Shown here piece after piece: positions 46,919 through 55,413 of a stretch of 64,000 bases of DNA. The DNA lies in assembly GCA_947625765.1 (NCBI GenBank), contig CANQPP010000002.1:1-64000 (forward strand), written 5' to 3'. Position 1 is the first letter of the stretch. Every line of letters begins with the position of its first letter. The notes under the pieces were generated by a model. That model was not told the DNA's origin, did not search any database, and worked only from the letters and a program-made list of their open reading frames with translations. The DNA comes from an uncultured Clostridia bacterium (GTDB lineage: Bacteria > Bacillota > Clostridia > Christensenellales > UBA1750). Position numbers and translations under genes: made by a program.

Positions 46919-46971
46919 TAGGAAAGCGCCTTAAGGAAAATAAGCTCTCTGGAAAGGAACGTGCCCCCATC

Positions 46972-47571
46972 ATGCGCCTGCTCATCGCCAGCAACAACGC
47001 CCACAAGATCCGTGAAATGCGCCAGATACTGCATCCCCACTTCCCCGTCGTCCAGGGTCTGAAGGAGGCGGGCCTGTCCATCGAGGTGGTCGAGGACGGG
47101 CATAGCTTTGCCGAAAACGCCTACAAGAAGGCCAGCGAGGTCTGCAGGCTGACCGGCTGCGCCTCCCTGGCGGACGATTCCGGCCTGTGCGTGGACGCGC
47201 TGGACGGCGCGCCGGGCATCTACTCGGCCCGCTTTTCCGGCGAGCACGGGGACGATGAGGACAACAACCGCCTGCTGCTCGAGCGCCTGCAGGACAAGCC
47301 CCGGCCCTGGACGGCCCGCTATGCCTGCGCCATCTGCTTATGCAGGCCGGAGAAGCCGCCCATCCAGGTGGAGGCCTACTGCGAGGGCACGATCATCCCC
47401 GAGTACCGCGGGCAGGGCGGCTTCGGCTACGACCCGCTGTTCATCCCCGAAGGGTACGAGCGCACCTTCGGCGAGCTGGACGCAGAGCTCAAGAACCGCA
47501 TCAGCCACCGGGCCAAGGCGCTGGCGCTGCTGCTCGAGCGGCTGGAAGAGGAGAACCCCAAATGCGGCTGA
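46972..47571 (+). CDS. rdgB: XTP/dITP diphosphatase (RdgB/HAM1)
   Basis: The 199-aa protein starts at MRLLIASNNAHKIREM and carries the Ham1 signatures ENAYKKA, LADDSGLCVDAL, GAPGIYSARFSG and GGFGYDPLFIPEG. It hydrolyses non-canonical purine triphosphates to protect DNA. The frame remains open for 1.5 kb upstream by chance; the ATG at 46972 agrees with the family length. Its stop overlaps the next gene. Confidence 0.96.
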   Translation: MRLLIASNNAHKIREMRQILHPHFPVVQGLKEAGLSIEVVEDGHSFAENAYKKASEVCRLTGCASLADDSGLCVDALDGAPGIYSARFSGEHGDDEDNNRLLLERLQDKPRPWTARYACAICLCRPEKPPIQVEAYCEGTIIPEYRGQGGFGYDPLFIPEGYERTFGELDAELKNRISHRAKALALLLERLEEENPKCG

Positions 47572-48038
47572 TCGTGGTGAGCGACACCCACGCCTGCACC
47601 GACCGCATGGATGCCTCTCTGGATACGCTGCGGGCCTTAAAGGGCGATATGTACGTGCACCTGGGCGACTACGTTTCCGACAGGGACTACCTGCAAAAGC
47701 GGCTGGGCGTGCCCTTCGTGGCCGTGCCCGGCAACGGGGACTGGGGCATCCGTTTGGAGAAGGAGCGCGTGCTTGAGCTCGGGGACAAGCGCCTGCTGCT
47801 CTGCCACGGGCACACGCTGGGCGTCAAGTCGGGCCTTCTGCGGCTCTGCCTGCGGGCGCAGGAACTGGAATGCGACGGGGCGCTGTTCGGCCACACCCAC
47901 GAGCCGTACTTAGGCAACGAGAACGGGCTGTTCCTCCTGAACCCCGGCTCTTTGGGCTACAACTGGATGAGCGGCCGCGGCATGGGCATAGGCGTGGTGG
48001 AGCTGGAAGGCGGGCAGCTGCGCGGGGCGCTGTTATAA
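47562..48038 (+). CDS. YfcE/MJ0936-type metallophosphoesterase
   Basis: The 158-aa protein has the metallophosphoesterase ligands SDTHAC, HLGDYV, GNGDW, LCHGHTLG and FGHTHEP in the usual order. Such enzymes hydrolyse phosphodiesters with Mn2+ or similar metals. The ATG lies inside the last codons of rdgB (10-base overlap), and the rdgB-yfcE pair is common in Firmicutes. Confidence 0.92.
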   Translation: MRLIVVSDTHACTDRMDASLDTLRALKGDMYVHLGDYVSDRDYLQKRLGVPFVAVPGNGDWGIRLEKERVLELGDKRLLLCHGHTLGVKSGLLRLCLRAQELECDGALFGHTHEPYLGNENGLFLLNPGSLGYNWMSGRGMGIGVVELEGGQLRGALL

Positions 48039-48082
48039 GGCGATCATGCGGCAAGATTTGCACTTTCATGGAAAAAAGGGGC

Positions 48083-48111
48083 TTGACAGGCCCGGCCCGA
48101 CGGTATATAAT
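48083..48111 (+). promoter_or_regulatory. Strong promoter of the tRNA cluster
   Basis: A consensus TTGACA and TATAAT are separated by 17 bases, about 40 bases before the first tRNA. Confidence 0.92.
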
Positions 48112-48149
48112 ATCAAATCGTCAGTGAGATCGTCTCCTGCGTCTTATAT

Positions 48150-48226
<77 letters not shown>

Positions 48227-48258
48227 ACCTCAGCGCGGCGGTCGTCCCTGGCAGGCAT

Positions 48259-48336
48259 GGTGGATATAGCTCAGTTGGTTAGAGTGCCAGGTTGTGGCCC
48301 TGGAGGTCGTGGGTTCGAGCCCCACTATTCACCCCA
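48259..48336 (+). tRNA. tRNA-His (GTG)
   Basis: Acceptor GTGGATA/TATTCAC with the extra G-1 opposite C73 that identifies tRNA-His, anticodon loop TTGTGGC and encoded CCA. Confidence 0.96.
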
Positions 48337-48407
48337 CTTCAATTTCACACGCCCAAGAGGCTTCCGCCTCCTGTCGTTTCGGCGGGAGATGGGGTGGGTC
48401 GAAGCGT

Positions 48408-48482
48408 TGGGGTGTCGCCAAGTGGTAAGGCCCGGGACTTTGACTCCCGTATTCGTAGGTTCGAGTCCTGCCACCCCAGCCA
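48408..48482 (+). tRNA. tRNA-Gln (TTG)
   Basis: Acceptor TGGGGTG/CACCCCA, anticodon loop CTTTGAC, encoded CCA. Confidence 0.97.
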
Positions 48483-48492
48483 ATCCCAACAC

Positions 48493-48568
48493 GACCCATT
48501 AGCTCAGTTGGCAGAGCACTTGACTTTTAATCAAGGTGTCCGGAGTTCGAATCTCCGATGGGTCACCA
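48493..48568 (+). tRNA. tRNA-Lys (TTT)
   Basis: Acceptor GACCCAT/ATGGGTC, anticodon loop CTTTTAA, encoded CCA. Confidence 0.97.
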
Positions 48569-48591
48569 AGTTTTTTCCATCGGAAGAACAT

Positions 48592-48675
48592 GCGGGCGTG
48601 GCGGAATGGCAGACGCGCCAGACTTAGGATCTGGTGCCCTAGGGCGTATGAGTTCAAGTCTCTTCGCCCGCACCA
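48592..48675 (+). tRNA. tRNA-Leu (TAG)
   Basis: A class II tRNA of 84 nt with a long variable arm; acceptor GCGGGCG/CGCCCGC, anticodon loop CTTAGGA, encoded CCA. Confidence 0.97.
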
Positions 48676-48695
48676 TCTTCCCCTTTTCGGAGCGT

Positions 48696-48770
48696 GCGGT
48701 AGTAGCTCAGTGGTAGAGTGCCACCTTGCCAAGGTGGATGTCGCGAGTTCGAATCTCGTCTACCGCTCCA
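48696..48770 (+). tRNA. tRNA-Gly (GCC)
   Basis: Acceptor GCGGTAG/CTACCGC, anticodon loop TTGCCAA, encoded CCA. Confidence 0.97.
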
Positions 48771-48804
48771 TTTTTCCTTCTTTCCCCTTGCGCGGACCTC
48801 ACAC

Positions 48805-48878
48805 GCGGGTGTAGCTCAATGGCAGAGTTCCAGCCTTCCAAGCTGGCTGTGTGGGTTCGATTCCCATCACCCGCTCCA
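48805..48878 (+). tRNA. tRNA-Gly (TCC)
   Basis: Acceptor GCGGGTG/CACCCGC, anticodon loop CTTCCAA, encoded CCA. Confidence 0.97.
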
Positions 48879-48894
48879 AACTATCCCCGGTTAT

Positions 48895-48970
48895 GGACCG
48901 CTAGCTCAGTTGGTAGAGCACCTGACTCTTAATCAGGGTGTCCAGGGTTCGAGTCCCTGGCGGTCCACCA
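48895..48970 (+). tRNA. tRNA-Lys (CTT), copy 1
   Basis: Acceptor GGACCGC/GCGGTCC, anticodon loop CTCTTAA, encoded CCA. Identical over its full length to the next tRNA. Confidence 0.97.
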
Positions 48971-49006
48971 ACAAAAGGCCTTTCCCTTTTACTTCCGCTT
49001 CGATAC

Positions 49007-49082
49007 GGACCGCTAGCTCAGTTGGTAGAGCACCTGACTCTTAATCAGGGTGTCCAGGGTTCGAGTCCCTGGCGGTCCACCA
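49007..49082 (+). tRNA. tRNA-Lys (CTT), copy 2
   Basis: An exact 76-nt duplicate of the preceding tRNA, last of the cluster; the spacers between them differ. Confidence 0.97.
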
Positions 49083-49149
49083 CGGAATGGGGAAAGGCCT
49101 TTTCCTGCCCAAACCCCCATTGATCGGAATTTAAGGAGGTCGTCGACCC

Positions 49150-50571
49150 TTGCGCGCTTCCCTGCTGGGCGACCGCGATTTTTATCGCTCCATACTCGCC
49201 ATCGGCCTGCCCGTGGCCCTGCAGAACCTGCTGGCCACCACCGCCAGCATGATCGACACCATGATGCTGGGCACGCAGGGCGAGCTGGCCGTGGCCGCCG
49301 TGGGCATCAGCTCCCAGTTTGCCTCTTTGATGTTCTCGGCCTATTTCGGCTTCTGCAACGGCGGCATGCTGTTCTTCGCCCAGTATTGGGGCGCCAGGGA
49401 CGAAAAGGGCATCTGCCGCGCCTACGGCGTGACGCTCAGCTTCATGATGCTGGTGGGCCTGCTGTTCGGCTTCGTCTCCGTCGCCTTCCCCCATTGGGTG
49501 CTCTCGGTCTACACGGACAAGCCCGCCATCCAGCAGATCGGCGTTCAATACCTGCGCATCACCGGGTGGAGCTTTCCCCTGCAGGTGCTGGCCATGGCCA
49601 TCAGCTCCCTCATGCGCTCCACGGAGAACGTCAAGTCCCCCTTGTACGCCTCCATCGCCAGCCTGCTCACCAACATGGTGGTCAACTACCTGCTCATCTT
49701 CGGCCGTCTCGGCCTGCCCGCCATGGGCGTGCGCGGCGCGGCCGTGGGCACCGTGGTCTCCAGCGTCGTGAACGTGACGCTGCTCTACCTGCTGGCCATG
49801 CGGGACAAGGAGGCCTTCATCCTCCGTTTCCGCGAGCAGTTCCGCTGGACGCGCGCCTTCATGCGCCAGTACTTCCAGAAGAGCCTGCCCATGATCGGCA
49901 ACGAGCTGCTCTACGGCGTGGGGCAGATGCTCATCAACATCGTGGTGGGCCGCCAGGCGGAGGCGGGCATCTCCGCCATGGCCGTTTTCCGCGTGATCGA
50001 GGGGCTGATCTTCGCCTTCTTCGTGGGCCTGAGCAGCGCCAGCGGCGTGCTTGTGGGCAAGAAGATCGGCGCGGGCGACCACGAGGGCGGCTTCCTCGAC
50101 GCCAAGCGCTTCGCCCTCATCTGCCCCATGGTCACGCTGCTCATCTGCCTGTGCCTGCTGCCCGTGCGCGGGCCGCTGCTGCGGGTGTTCGGCCTGGGCG
50201 ACACCGCCCTGCAGTACGGCAAGTGGATGCTGCTGGTCTACACGGTGGCCGGCACGGTGCGCACCTGCAACTACATGATGAACAACTGCTTCCGCGCCGG
50301 CGGCGAGCCCGTGTTCGGCACGGTGCTGGAGATCAGCTGCCTGTTCCTCATCACGGTGCCGCTCACCTGGTGCGCGGGCATCGTCTGGAGGCTGCCCTTC
50401 CTGGCGGTGTTCGGCTTTATGTACATCGACGAGTTCCTGCGCCTGGCCGTGGAGCTGGGCTACCTGCGCTCTGGCCGCTGGGTGAAGCCCGTCACTTCAG
50501 AGGGCCTCGCCACGCTGGCCACCTTCAAGGAGAGCCTTACAAATAAGCGCGCCCGCAGAGGACGCGCCTGA
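49150..50571 (+). CDS. MATE family efflux transporter
   Basis: The 473-aa protein has twelve predicted spans in two homologous halves (ILAIGLPVALQNLLATTASMIDTMMLG and FQKSLPMIGNELLYGVGQMLINIVVG), as in NorM/DinF-type Na+ or H+ coupled drug exporters. It starts with TTG at 49150, nine bases after a perfect AAGGAGGT; no ATG is present near. It lies directly behind the tRNA cluster. Substrate unknown. Confidence 0.92.
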   Translation: MRASLLGDRDFYRSILAIGLPVALQNLLATTASMIDTMMLGTQGELAVAAVGISSQFASLMFSAYFGFCNGGMLFFAQYWGARDEKGICRAYGVTLSFMMLVGLLFGFVSVAFPHWVLSVYTDKPAIQQIGVQYLRITGWSFPLQVLAMAISSLMRSTENVKSPLYASIASLLTNMVVNYLLIFGRLGLPAMGVRGAAVGTVVSSVVNVTLLYLLAMRDKEAFILRFREQFRWTRAFMRQYFQKSLPMIGNELLYGVGQMLINIVVGRQAEAGISAMAVFRVIEGLIFAFFVGLSSASGVLVGKKIGAGDHEGGFLDAKRFALICPMVTLLICLCLLPVRGPLLRVFGLGDTALQYGKWMLLVYTVAGTVRTCNYMMNNCFRAGGEPVFGTVLEISCLFLITVPLTWCAGIVWRLPFLAVFGFMYIDEFLRLAVELGYLRSGRWVKPVTSEGLATLATFKESLTNKRARRGRA

Positions 50572-50590
50572 TCTACCCCAAAAAACGCTT

Positions 50591-50630
50591 AAGCAGCCCG
50601 CCGGAGATCTCCGGCGGGCCGCTTCTTTTT
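50591..50630. terminator. Bidirectional terminator
   Basis: GCCCGCCGGAGA and TCTCCGGCGGGC form a perfect 12-bp palindrome followed by CGCTTCTTTTT, between the convergent MATE and MBL genes. Confidence 0.88.
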
Positions 50631-50632
50631 AC

Positions 50633-51430
50633 TTACAGCTTGTCCTTGGTGTAGAAGATCCAGTGCTCATTGTCGATCATGTGCCGGTAGCCCTCGCCGC
50701 CGAACCATGCCTGCGGCAGGTCGTCCTTGCCGCCCGTGCGCAGGAGGTCCTCAGCGCAGTCCTTCAGCTGGTCGATGAAGGACGCGGGCGTGGTCTCTAT
50801 GCCGTGGCCCATGGCCATGCGGTCGAACTCGCCGCGCCAGGGGTCGAGGCCGTTGAGGCTTTCCAGCAGGGTCCGGATGGAGGTGGAATGGTCCAGCTGC
50901 ATCCACAGCTGGTGGCAGAGGGCGTCGCCGGTGAACAGCGTGCGGCTCTGCCTGTCCAGCAGGCACAGGCTGCCGGGGGTGTGCCCGGCCACCAGAATGG
51001 CCTCCAGAACGCGGCCGCCCAGGTCGATGGTATCGCCCGGCTGTATGTCCTTTAAGGGGCAGGGCTTGGCCTTGCCGCTCTCGATGAGGGACAGGGCGTA
51101 GCGCTTAGCCTCTCCCTCGGGCTGGCTGCGGACGTAGTTCTCATAGTCGGCGAAGAACTCGTCGTGGATGGCCCAGTCCGCACGGTTCAGATACGCCTCG
51201 TCAAAGAACATGTTGCCGTAGATGTGGTCGCAGTGGCCGTGGGTGTTGAACACCACGAGGGGCTTGTCCGTCACCCGCCGGACCAGCGCGTGCAGGTCCT
51301 CCAGGCCGTTCAGCGTGTCCACGATCAGGGCCTTCTCTGGCCCCTCCACCACGTAGCAGGTGGATTCGCCCGCGTCGTCGATCAGCGTGATGCCGTCGCC
51401 CAGCGGGTAAAAGCGCGCTCTTTGCTGCAT
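50633..51430 (-). CDS. MBL-fold metallo-hydrolase
   Basis: The 265-aa protein carries the HGHCDH metal motif (FNTHGHCDHIYGN), a further His in VAGHTPGSLC and Asp in FTGDALCH, the glyoxalase II-like arrangement. It probably hydrolyses a thioester or lactone; substrate unknown. Monocistronic, with a promoter immediately upstream. Confidence 0.9.
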   Translation of the reverse strand: MQQRARFYPLGDGITLIDDAGESTCYVVEGPEKALIVDTLNGLEDLHALVRRVTDKPLVVFNTHGHCDHIYGNMFFDEAYLNRADWAIHDEFFADYENYVRSQPEGEAKRYALSLIESGKAKPCPLKDIQPGDTIDLGGRVLEAILVAGHTPGSLCLLDRQSRTLFTGDALCHQLWMQLDHSTSIRTLLESLNGLDPWRGEFDRMAMGHGIETTPASFIDQLKDCAEDLLRTGGKDDLPQAWFGGEGYRHMIDNEHWIFYTKDKL

Positions 51431-51491
51431 CTTTTTTCCTCCCTTATTGGATGCGTTTCCTCCGCGTCCGTGTTTATCCAGCGGACGATTT

Positions 51492-51521
51492 ATTATAGCA
51501 CAATCGGGTCCCGAGCGTCAC
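51492..51521 (-). promoter_or_regulatory. Sigma-A promoter of the MBL gene
   Basis: On the minus strand GTGACG, 18 bases, TATAAT lies about 60 bases before the start. Confidence 0.7.
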
Positions 51522-51589
51522 CCATCATTTGCGCAACCGCCCTTCCCGCCTGGATGGAAATTTTCTTCCGAAAAATCCGCCCCGCGCGA

Positions 51590-51618
51590 TTGCAGACGGC
51601 CGCGGAACATGCTATGAT
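51590..51618 (+). promoter_or_regulatory. Sigma-A promoter of the oadB leader
   Basis: TTGCAG, 17 bases, TATGAT; transcription should start near 51625, at the beginning of the riboswitch-like leader. Confidence 0.8.
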
Positions 51619-51624
51619 ATACAG

Positions 51625-51736
51625 GATAAAAGGGAGTAGCCTGCGCCCGCTTCCCGGGCGTTGTGCGCGCGCGTCACCCCGGCGGCACGGCTCGTTCGTC
51701 CGCCCGCGGCCACATGAAAAGGCGAGACTTTTTTCG
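51625..51736 (+). promoter_or_regulatory. Probable yybP-ykoY (Mn2+) riboswitch
   Basis: The leader has the two conserved yybP-ykoY loop segments: AAAAGGGAGTAGC at the 5' side (51628-51640) and GGCCACATGAAAAGGCGAGAC at the 3' side, given here by its parts GGCCACATGA and AGGCGAGAC (51708-51728). They are closed by AAAAG/CTTTT (P1), with hairpin CGCCCG-CTTC-CGGGCG and GGCGG/CCGCC between. The 3' strand of P1 is also the 5' arm of the following terminator, so metal binding would favour read-through. Call made by eye from remembered consensus. Confidence 0.72.
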
Positions 51737-51784
51737 GATGCGGAGGAGTTTTTCTCCCCACCCGGAAAAGGCCTCGTTTTTTTG
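51723..51784 (+). terminator. Terminator inside the oadB leader
   Basis: CGAGACTTTTTTCGG pairs with CCGGAAAAGGCCTCG (one mismatch, two or three G-U pairs) around an inner hairpin GGAGGAG/CTCCCC, followed by TTTTTTT. It lies upstream of the oadB start, so it is an attenuator, not an end-of-gene terminator. Confidence 0.85.
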
Positions 51785-51836
51785 TTGGCGTCCCCCCTTT
51801 TGCAAATCGACCAAAAGAAAGGTAGTGAACCCCCTC

Positions 51837-52982
51837 ATGGAGCTGCTCTTTGGCGACCTCATGGCCATCGCGCCTCTGGAATGGGCGAAGATGGTCGCCA
51901 TGTGGGTCATCGGCGGCCTGCTCATCTATCTGGCCATCAAGAAGGATATGGAGCCCTCGCTGCTGCTGCCCATGGGCTTCGGCGCGATCCTGGTAAACCT
52001 GCCCATGTCCGGCGCGATCACCCAGACGATCAACGGCGTGGTGGAGGAAGGGCCGCTGTCCGTGCTGTTCGACGCGGGCATCGCCAACGAACTCTTTCCC
52101 CTGCTGCTGTTCATCGGCATCGGCGCGATGATCGACTTCGGCCCGCTGCTGACCAACCCCAAGATGATGCTCTTCGGCGCGGCGGCGCAGTTCGGCATCT
52201 TCTTTACGCTGGCCATGGCCGCGCTGATGGGCTTTGACTTAAAGGACGCCGCCTCCATCGCCATCATCGGCGCGGCGGACGGCCCCACCTCCATCTTCGT
52301 GTCCAACTACTTCCACAGCAACTATATAGGGCCCATCATCGTGGCGGCCTATTCCTACATGGCGCTGGTGCCCATCGTGCAGCCGCCGGTCATCCGGCTG
52401 CTGACCACGAAGAAGGAGCGCCTCATCCGCATGCCCTACGAGCAGAAGAACATCTCCAAGACCACGCGCATCCTCTTCCCCATCGTGGTCACGGCCATCG
52501 CGGGGCTGGTCGCGCCGCGCTCGGTGGCGCTGGTCGGTTTCCTGATGTTCGGCAACCTGTTGCGCGAATGCGGCGTGCTCAACTCCCTGTCCGAGACGGC
52601 CCAGAAGGTGCTGGCCAACCTCATCACCCTGCTTTTAGGCCTGACCGTGGCCGTGCGCATGCAGGCCGATATGTTCTTGAACCTGCAGACGCTCATGATC
52701 CTGGCGCTGGGCCTCGTGGCCTTCATCATGGACACCGCGGGCGGCGTGCTCTTTGCCAAGATCCTGAACCTGTTCACCAAGAACAAGGTGAACCCCATGG
52801 TCGGCGCGGCGGGCATCTCCGCCTTCCCCATGTCCTCCCGCGTGGTGCATAAGATGGGCCTCAAGGAGGACCCGCAGAACTTCCTGCTCATGCACGCGGC
52901 CGGGGCCAACGTGGCCGGCCAGATCGCCTCCGTCATCGCCGGCGGCCTCATCATCAAGCTGATCGAGTCCCTCATCGCCTAA
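51837..52982 (+). CDS. oadB: Sodium-translocating decarboxylase beta subunit (OadB/GcdB/MmdB type)
   Basis: The 381-aa membrane protein has about nine spans and the family signatures NELFPLLLFIGIGAMIDFGPLL, IIGAADGPTSIFVSNY (essential Asp), and NPMVGAAGISAFPMSSRVV. In complete pumps this subunit couples biotin-carboxyl decarboxylation to Na+ export. No alpha (carboxyltransferase) or biotin carrier gene is near, only a tiny gamma-like partner. AAAGGT lies upstream of the chosen ATG. Control by a probable Mn2+ riboswitch is unusual for this family. Confidence 0.9.
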   Translation: MELLFGDLMAIAPLEWAKMVAMWVIGGLLIYLAIKKDMEPSLLLPMGFGAILVNLPMSGAITQTINGVVEEGPLSVLFDAGIANELFPLLLFIGIGAMIDFGPLLTNPKMMLFGAAAQFGIFFTLAMAALMGFDLKDAASIAIIGAADGPTSIFVSNYFHSNYIGPIIVAAYSYMALVPIVQPPVIRLLTTKKERLIRMPYEQKNISKTTRILFPIVVTAIAGLVAPRSVALVGFLMFGNLLRECGVLNSLSETAQKVLANLITLLLGLTVAVRMQADMFLNLQTLMILALGLVAFIMDTAGGVLFAKILNLFTKNKVNPMVGAAGISAFPMSSRVVHKMGLKEDPQNFLLMHAAGANVAGQIASVIAGGLIIKLIESLIA

Positions 52983-53009
52983 AGGCGCGTCAGGAAAGGA
53001 GTTAATCAC

Positions 53010-53147
53010 ATGCAGACGAACTTTCAGGTCTTTCTTTCCACGCTGCCCGTCGTGGGCTACGGCATGGGCGGCGTGTTCCTGGTGATCCTGCTCATCATGG
53101 GCGTCACCTGGCTCTTCAACAAGGTCACATCCGGCAGGGACGAATAG
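53010..53147 (+). CDS. Small single-span protein, OadG/gamma-subunit-like
   Basis: This 45-aa protein has one membrane span (about residues 14-36; Gly/Val/Leu/Ile-rich) and a short basic-acidic tail, like the membrane anchor part of OadG. It starts after AAAGGAGTTAATCAC, 27 bases downstream of oadB, and a terminator follows. Position, size and topology suggest it stabilises the beta subunit; sequence alone is too short for certainty. Confidence 0.75.
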   Translation: MQTNFQVFLSTLPVVGYGMGGVFLVILLIMGVTWLFNKVTSGRDE

Positions 53148-53165
53148 CGTCCCATCCCTTTTTCC

Positions 53166-53205
53166 GGGGCCCGTTCGCGGCGGACACGCGGCGGGCCCCC
53201 TTTTT
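53166..53205 (+). terminator. Terminator of the oadB-oadG unit
   Basis: GGGGCCCG and CGGGCCCC pair, followed by CTTTTT. Confidence 0.88.
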
Positions 53206-53222
53206 GGCGCTTATTCGATATG

Positions 53223-53255
53223 AAAAGGCCCCGGAAAGCTGCTCTCCGGGGCCTT
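53223..53255 (-). terminator. Terminator of the tig-clpP-clpX unit
   Basis: AAGGCCCCGGA and TCCGGGGCCTT pair; on the minus strand the stem is followed by TTTTC. Confidence 0.82.
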
Positions 53256-53279
53256 GTTTGGTCGAATTTGGGGCTTAGT

Positions 53280-54593
53280 TTACGCCAGATTCTCGGTGTT
53301 CTTCTTGCGGGGCTTCATGTTCTTGGCGGCGATGCGCGCCTGCTTGGGGATGTCGGTGGTCACAAGGCTGGGCGCGGTGGCGCGCTTGGCGGCCTCCAGC
53401 GTCACCACGCACTTGCCCACGTCCTCGCGGGAGGGGACCTCGAACATCACGTCGAGCAGTATCTCCTCCATCACGGCCCGCAGGCCGCGCGCGCCGGACT
53501 TGCGCTCGATGGCGGTGGTGGCGATGTAGCGCAGGGCCTCGTCCTCGAACTCCAGGTCCACGCCGTCCAGCGCGAACAGCTGCTTATACTGCTTGCACAG
53601 GGCGTTCTTGGGCTCGGTGAGGATGGCGACCAGGGCGTCCTCGTCCAGCTGGTTCAAGGTCACCACCACGGGCAGCCTGCCCACGAACTCGGGGATCAGG
53701 CCGAACTTGAGCAAGTCCTCGGGCTGGATCTTGGCCAGGCTCTCGCCCACGTTGCGGCGGGTCTTGGAGGGGATCTCCGCGCCGAAGCCCAAAGTCTTCT
53801 TCCCCAGGCGGTTCTCGATGATGTTCTCGATGGAGTCGAAGGCGCCGCCGCAGATGAAGAGGATGTTGGTGGTGTCGATCTGCAGAAACTCCTGGTGGGG
53901 GTGCTTGCGGCCGCCCTGGGGCGGGACGGAGGCCACGGTGCCCTCCAGAATTTTGAGCAGGGCTTGCTGCACGCCCTCGCCCGACACGTCGCGGGTGATG
54001 GAGACGTTCTCGGCCTTGCGGGTGATCTTATCCACCTCGTCGATGTAGATGATGCCCTTCTGGGCGCGCTCGATGTCGTAATCGGCGGCCTGGATCAGCT
54101 TGAGCAGTATGTTCTCCACGTCCTCGCCCACGTAGCCCGCCTCGGTCAGAGCCGTGGCGTCGCCGATGGCGAAGGGCACGTTCAGTATTTTGGCCAGCGT
54201 CTGGGCAAGGAAGGTCTTGCCGCAGCCGGTGGGGCCCAGCATCAGTATGTTGGACTTTTGCAGCTCCACATCGTCGTTTTTCTTGGCCCCCTTGCCGTCC
54301 ATGCCGATGCGCTTATAGTGGTTGTAAACGGCCACGGAGAGCACGCGCTTGGCCTTGTCCTGGCCCACGATGTACTCGTCCAGCTTCTCCTTGAGCTCCT
54401 TGGGGGTGGGCAGCTGGAACTCCTCCTGCTCCACGTGCAGGATGTGGTCCTCGTCCAGTATATCGTGGCAAAGCTCCACGCACTCATCGCAGATGAACAC
54501 GCCGGGGCCCGCCACCAGACGGCGGACCTGCTCGGAGGCCTTGCCGCAGAAGGAGCACTTGGGCTCCTTGATCTTGTTCTCGTATTTTGGCAT
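53280..54593 (-). CDS. clpX: ATP-dependent Clp protease ATP-binding subunit ClpX
   Basis: The 437-aa protein has the N-terminal C4 zinc finger (CSFCG...CDECVELC), Walker A GPTGCGKT, Walker [11 protein letters not shown], the IGF-type loop region LGKKTLGFG for ClpP docking and sensor 2 KSGARGLR. It unfolds substrates for ClpP. It is the third gene of the standard tig-clpP-clpX order. Confidence 0.98.
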   Translation of the reverse strand: MPKYENKIKEPKCSFCGKASEQVRRLVAGPGVFICDECVELCHDILDEDHILHVEQEEFQLPTPKELKEKLDEYIVGQDKAKRVLSVAVYNHYKRIGMDGKGAKKNDDVELQKSNILMLGPTGCGKTFLAQTLAKILNVPFAIGDATALTEAGYVGEDVENILLKLIQAADYDIERAQKGIIYIDEVDKITRKAENVSITRDVSGEGVQQALLKILEGTVASVPPQGGRKHPHQEFLQIDTTNILFICGGAFDSIENIIENRLGKKTLGFGAEIPSKTRRNVGESLAKIQPEDLLKFGLIPEFVGRLPVVVTLNQLDEDALVAILTEPKNALCKQYKQLFALDGVDLEFEDEALRYIATTAIERKSGARGLRAVMEEILLDVMFEVPSREDVGKCVVTLEAAKRATAPSLVTTDIPKQARIAAKNMKPRKKNTENLA

Positions 54594-54650
54594 TCTCGTT
54601 TCCTTTCGCCTGACGGCCCGAAACTGCCGGGTCTATGGTTTTAGATGGGC

Positions 54651-55235
54651 TTACCTGCGCGGCGGCACGATGGAATCCACGATGCCGTAGGCCTGCGCGT
54701 CCTCGGCGGACATGAAGTTGTCGCGCTCGGTGTCGTGCTCCACCTTTTCCAGGGGCTGGCCGGTGCGCTCGGAGAGGATCTGGTTCATGCGCTTCTTGGT
54801 GCGCACGATCCACTCGGCGTGGATCATCACGTCCGTGGCCTGGCCCTGGGCGCCGCCCAGGGGCTGGTGGATCATGACCTCCGCGTTGGGCAGGGCGCGC
54901 CGCATGCCCTTGGCGCCCGCCGCCAGCAGGAAGGCCCCCATGGAGGCCGCCATGCCGATGCACAGCGTGGAAACGGGGCAGCGCAGGTACTGCATGGTGT
55001 CGTAGATGGCCATGCCGGCGGTCACGGAGCCGCCCGGGCTGTTGATATAGAGGTTGATGGGCTTATCGGGGTCTTCCATCTCCAGGAAGAGCATCTGCGC
55101 CACCACCAGGTTCGCCGTATAGTCGTCGATCTGGCCGGTCAGGAAGATGATTCTGTCCTTGAGCAGGCGGGAATAAATGTCGTAGGACCGCTCGCCGCGG
55201 GTCGTCTGCTCCACAACAACGGGTACCAAGCTCAT
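54651..55235 (-). CDS. clpP: ATP-dependent Clp protease proteolytic subunit ClpP
   Basis: The 194-aa serine protease has the catalytic Ser in [13 protein letters not shown], His in [14 protein letters not shown] and Asp in [11 protein letters not shown]. It forms the 14-mer chamber used by ClpX. It lies 57 bases upstream of clpX and 178 bases after tig. Confidence 0.98.
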   Translation of the reverse strand: MSLVPVVVEQTTRGERSYDIYSRLLKDRIIFLTGQIDDYTANLVVAQMLFLEMEDPDKPINLYINSPGGSVTAGMAIYDTMQYLRCPVSTLCIGMAASMGAFLLAAGAKGMRRALPNAEVMIHQPLGGAQGQATDVMIHAEWIVRTKKRMNQILSERTGQPLEKVEHDTERDNFMSAEDAQAYGIVDSIVPPRR

Positions 55236-55413
55236 GATTTTTACACGCTCCCTTCAGCCGCTGCGCTAAATAAAGTTTTTCGTTTTGTCTTGAAATTCCG
55301 TTTCCGGGATAAAAACGGCAGCCCCCGGGCCGCTTTTGGCTGCGGCCCGCTCGGGCAAACCGTTTTTTTGTTTTACAAATGGATGGCTCTTTTCTATAGT
55401 GCCGGGCAGGGCC

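Noticed and set aside
45487-46971. Long open frame ahead of rdgB in the same frame
   Set aside because: It is antisense to the M42 peptidase and exists because of high GC; rdgB begins at the conserved MRLLIASNN.
48895-49082. Possible array or tandem repeat in the tRNA cluster
   Set aside because: The repeat is simply two identical tRNA-Lys genes; no CRISPR-like repeat-spacer pattern occurs anywhere in the window.
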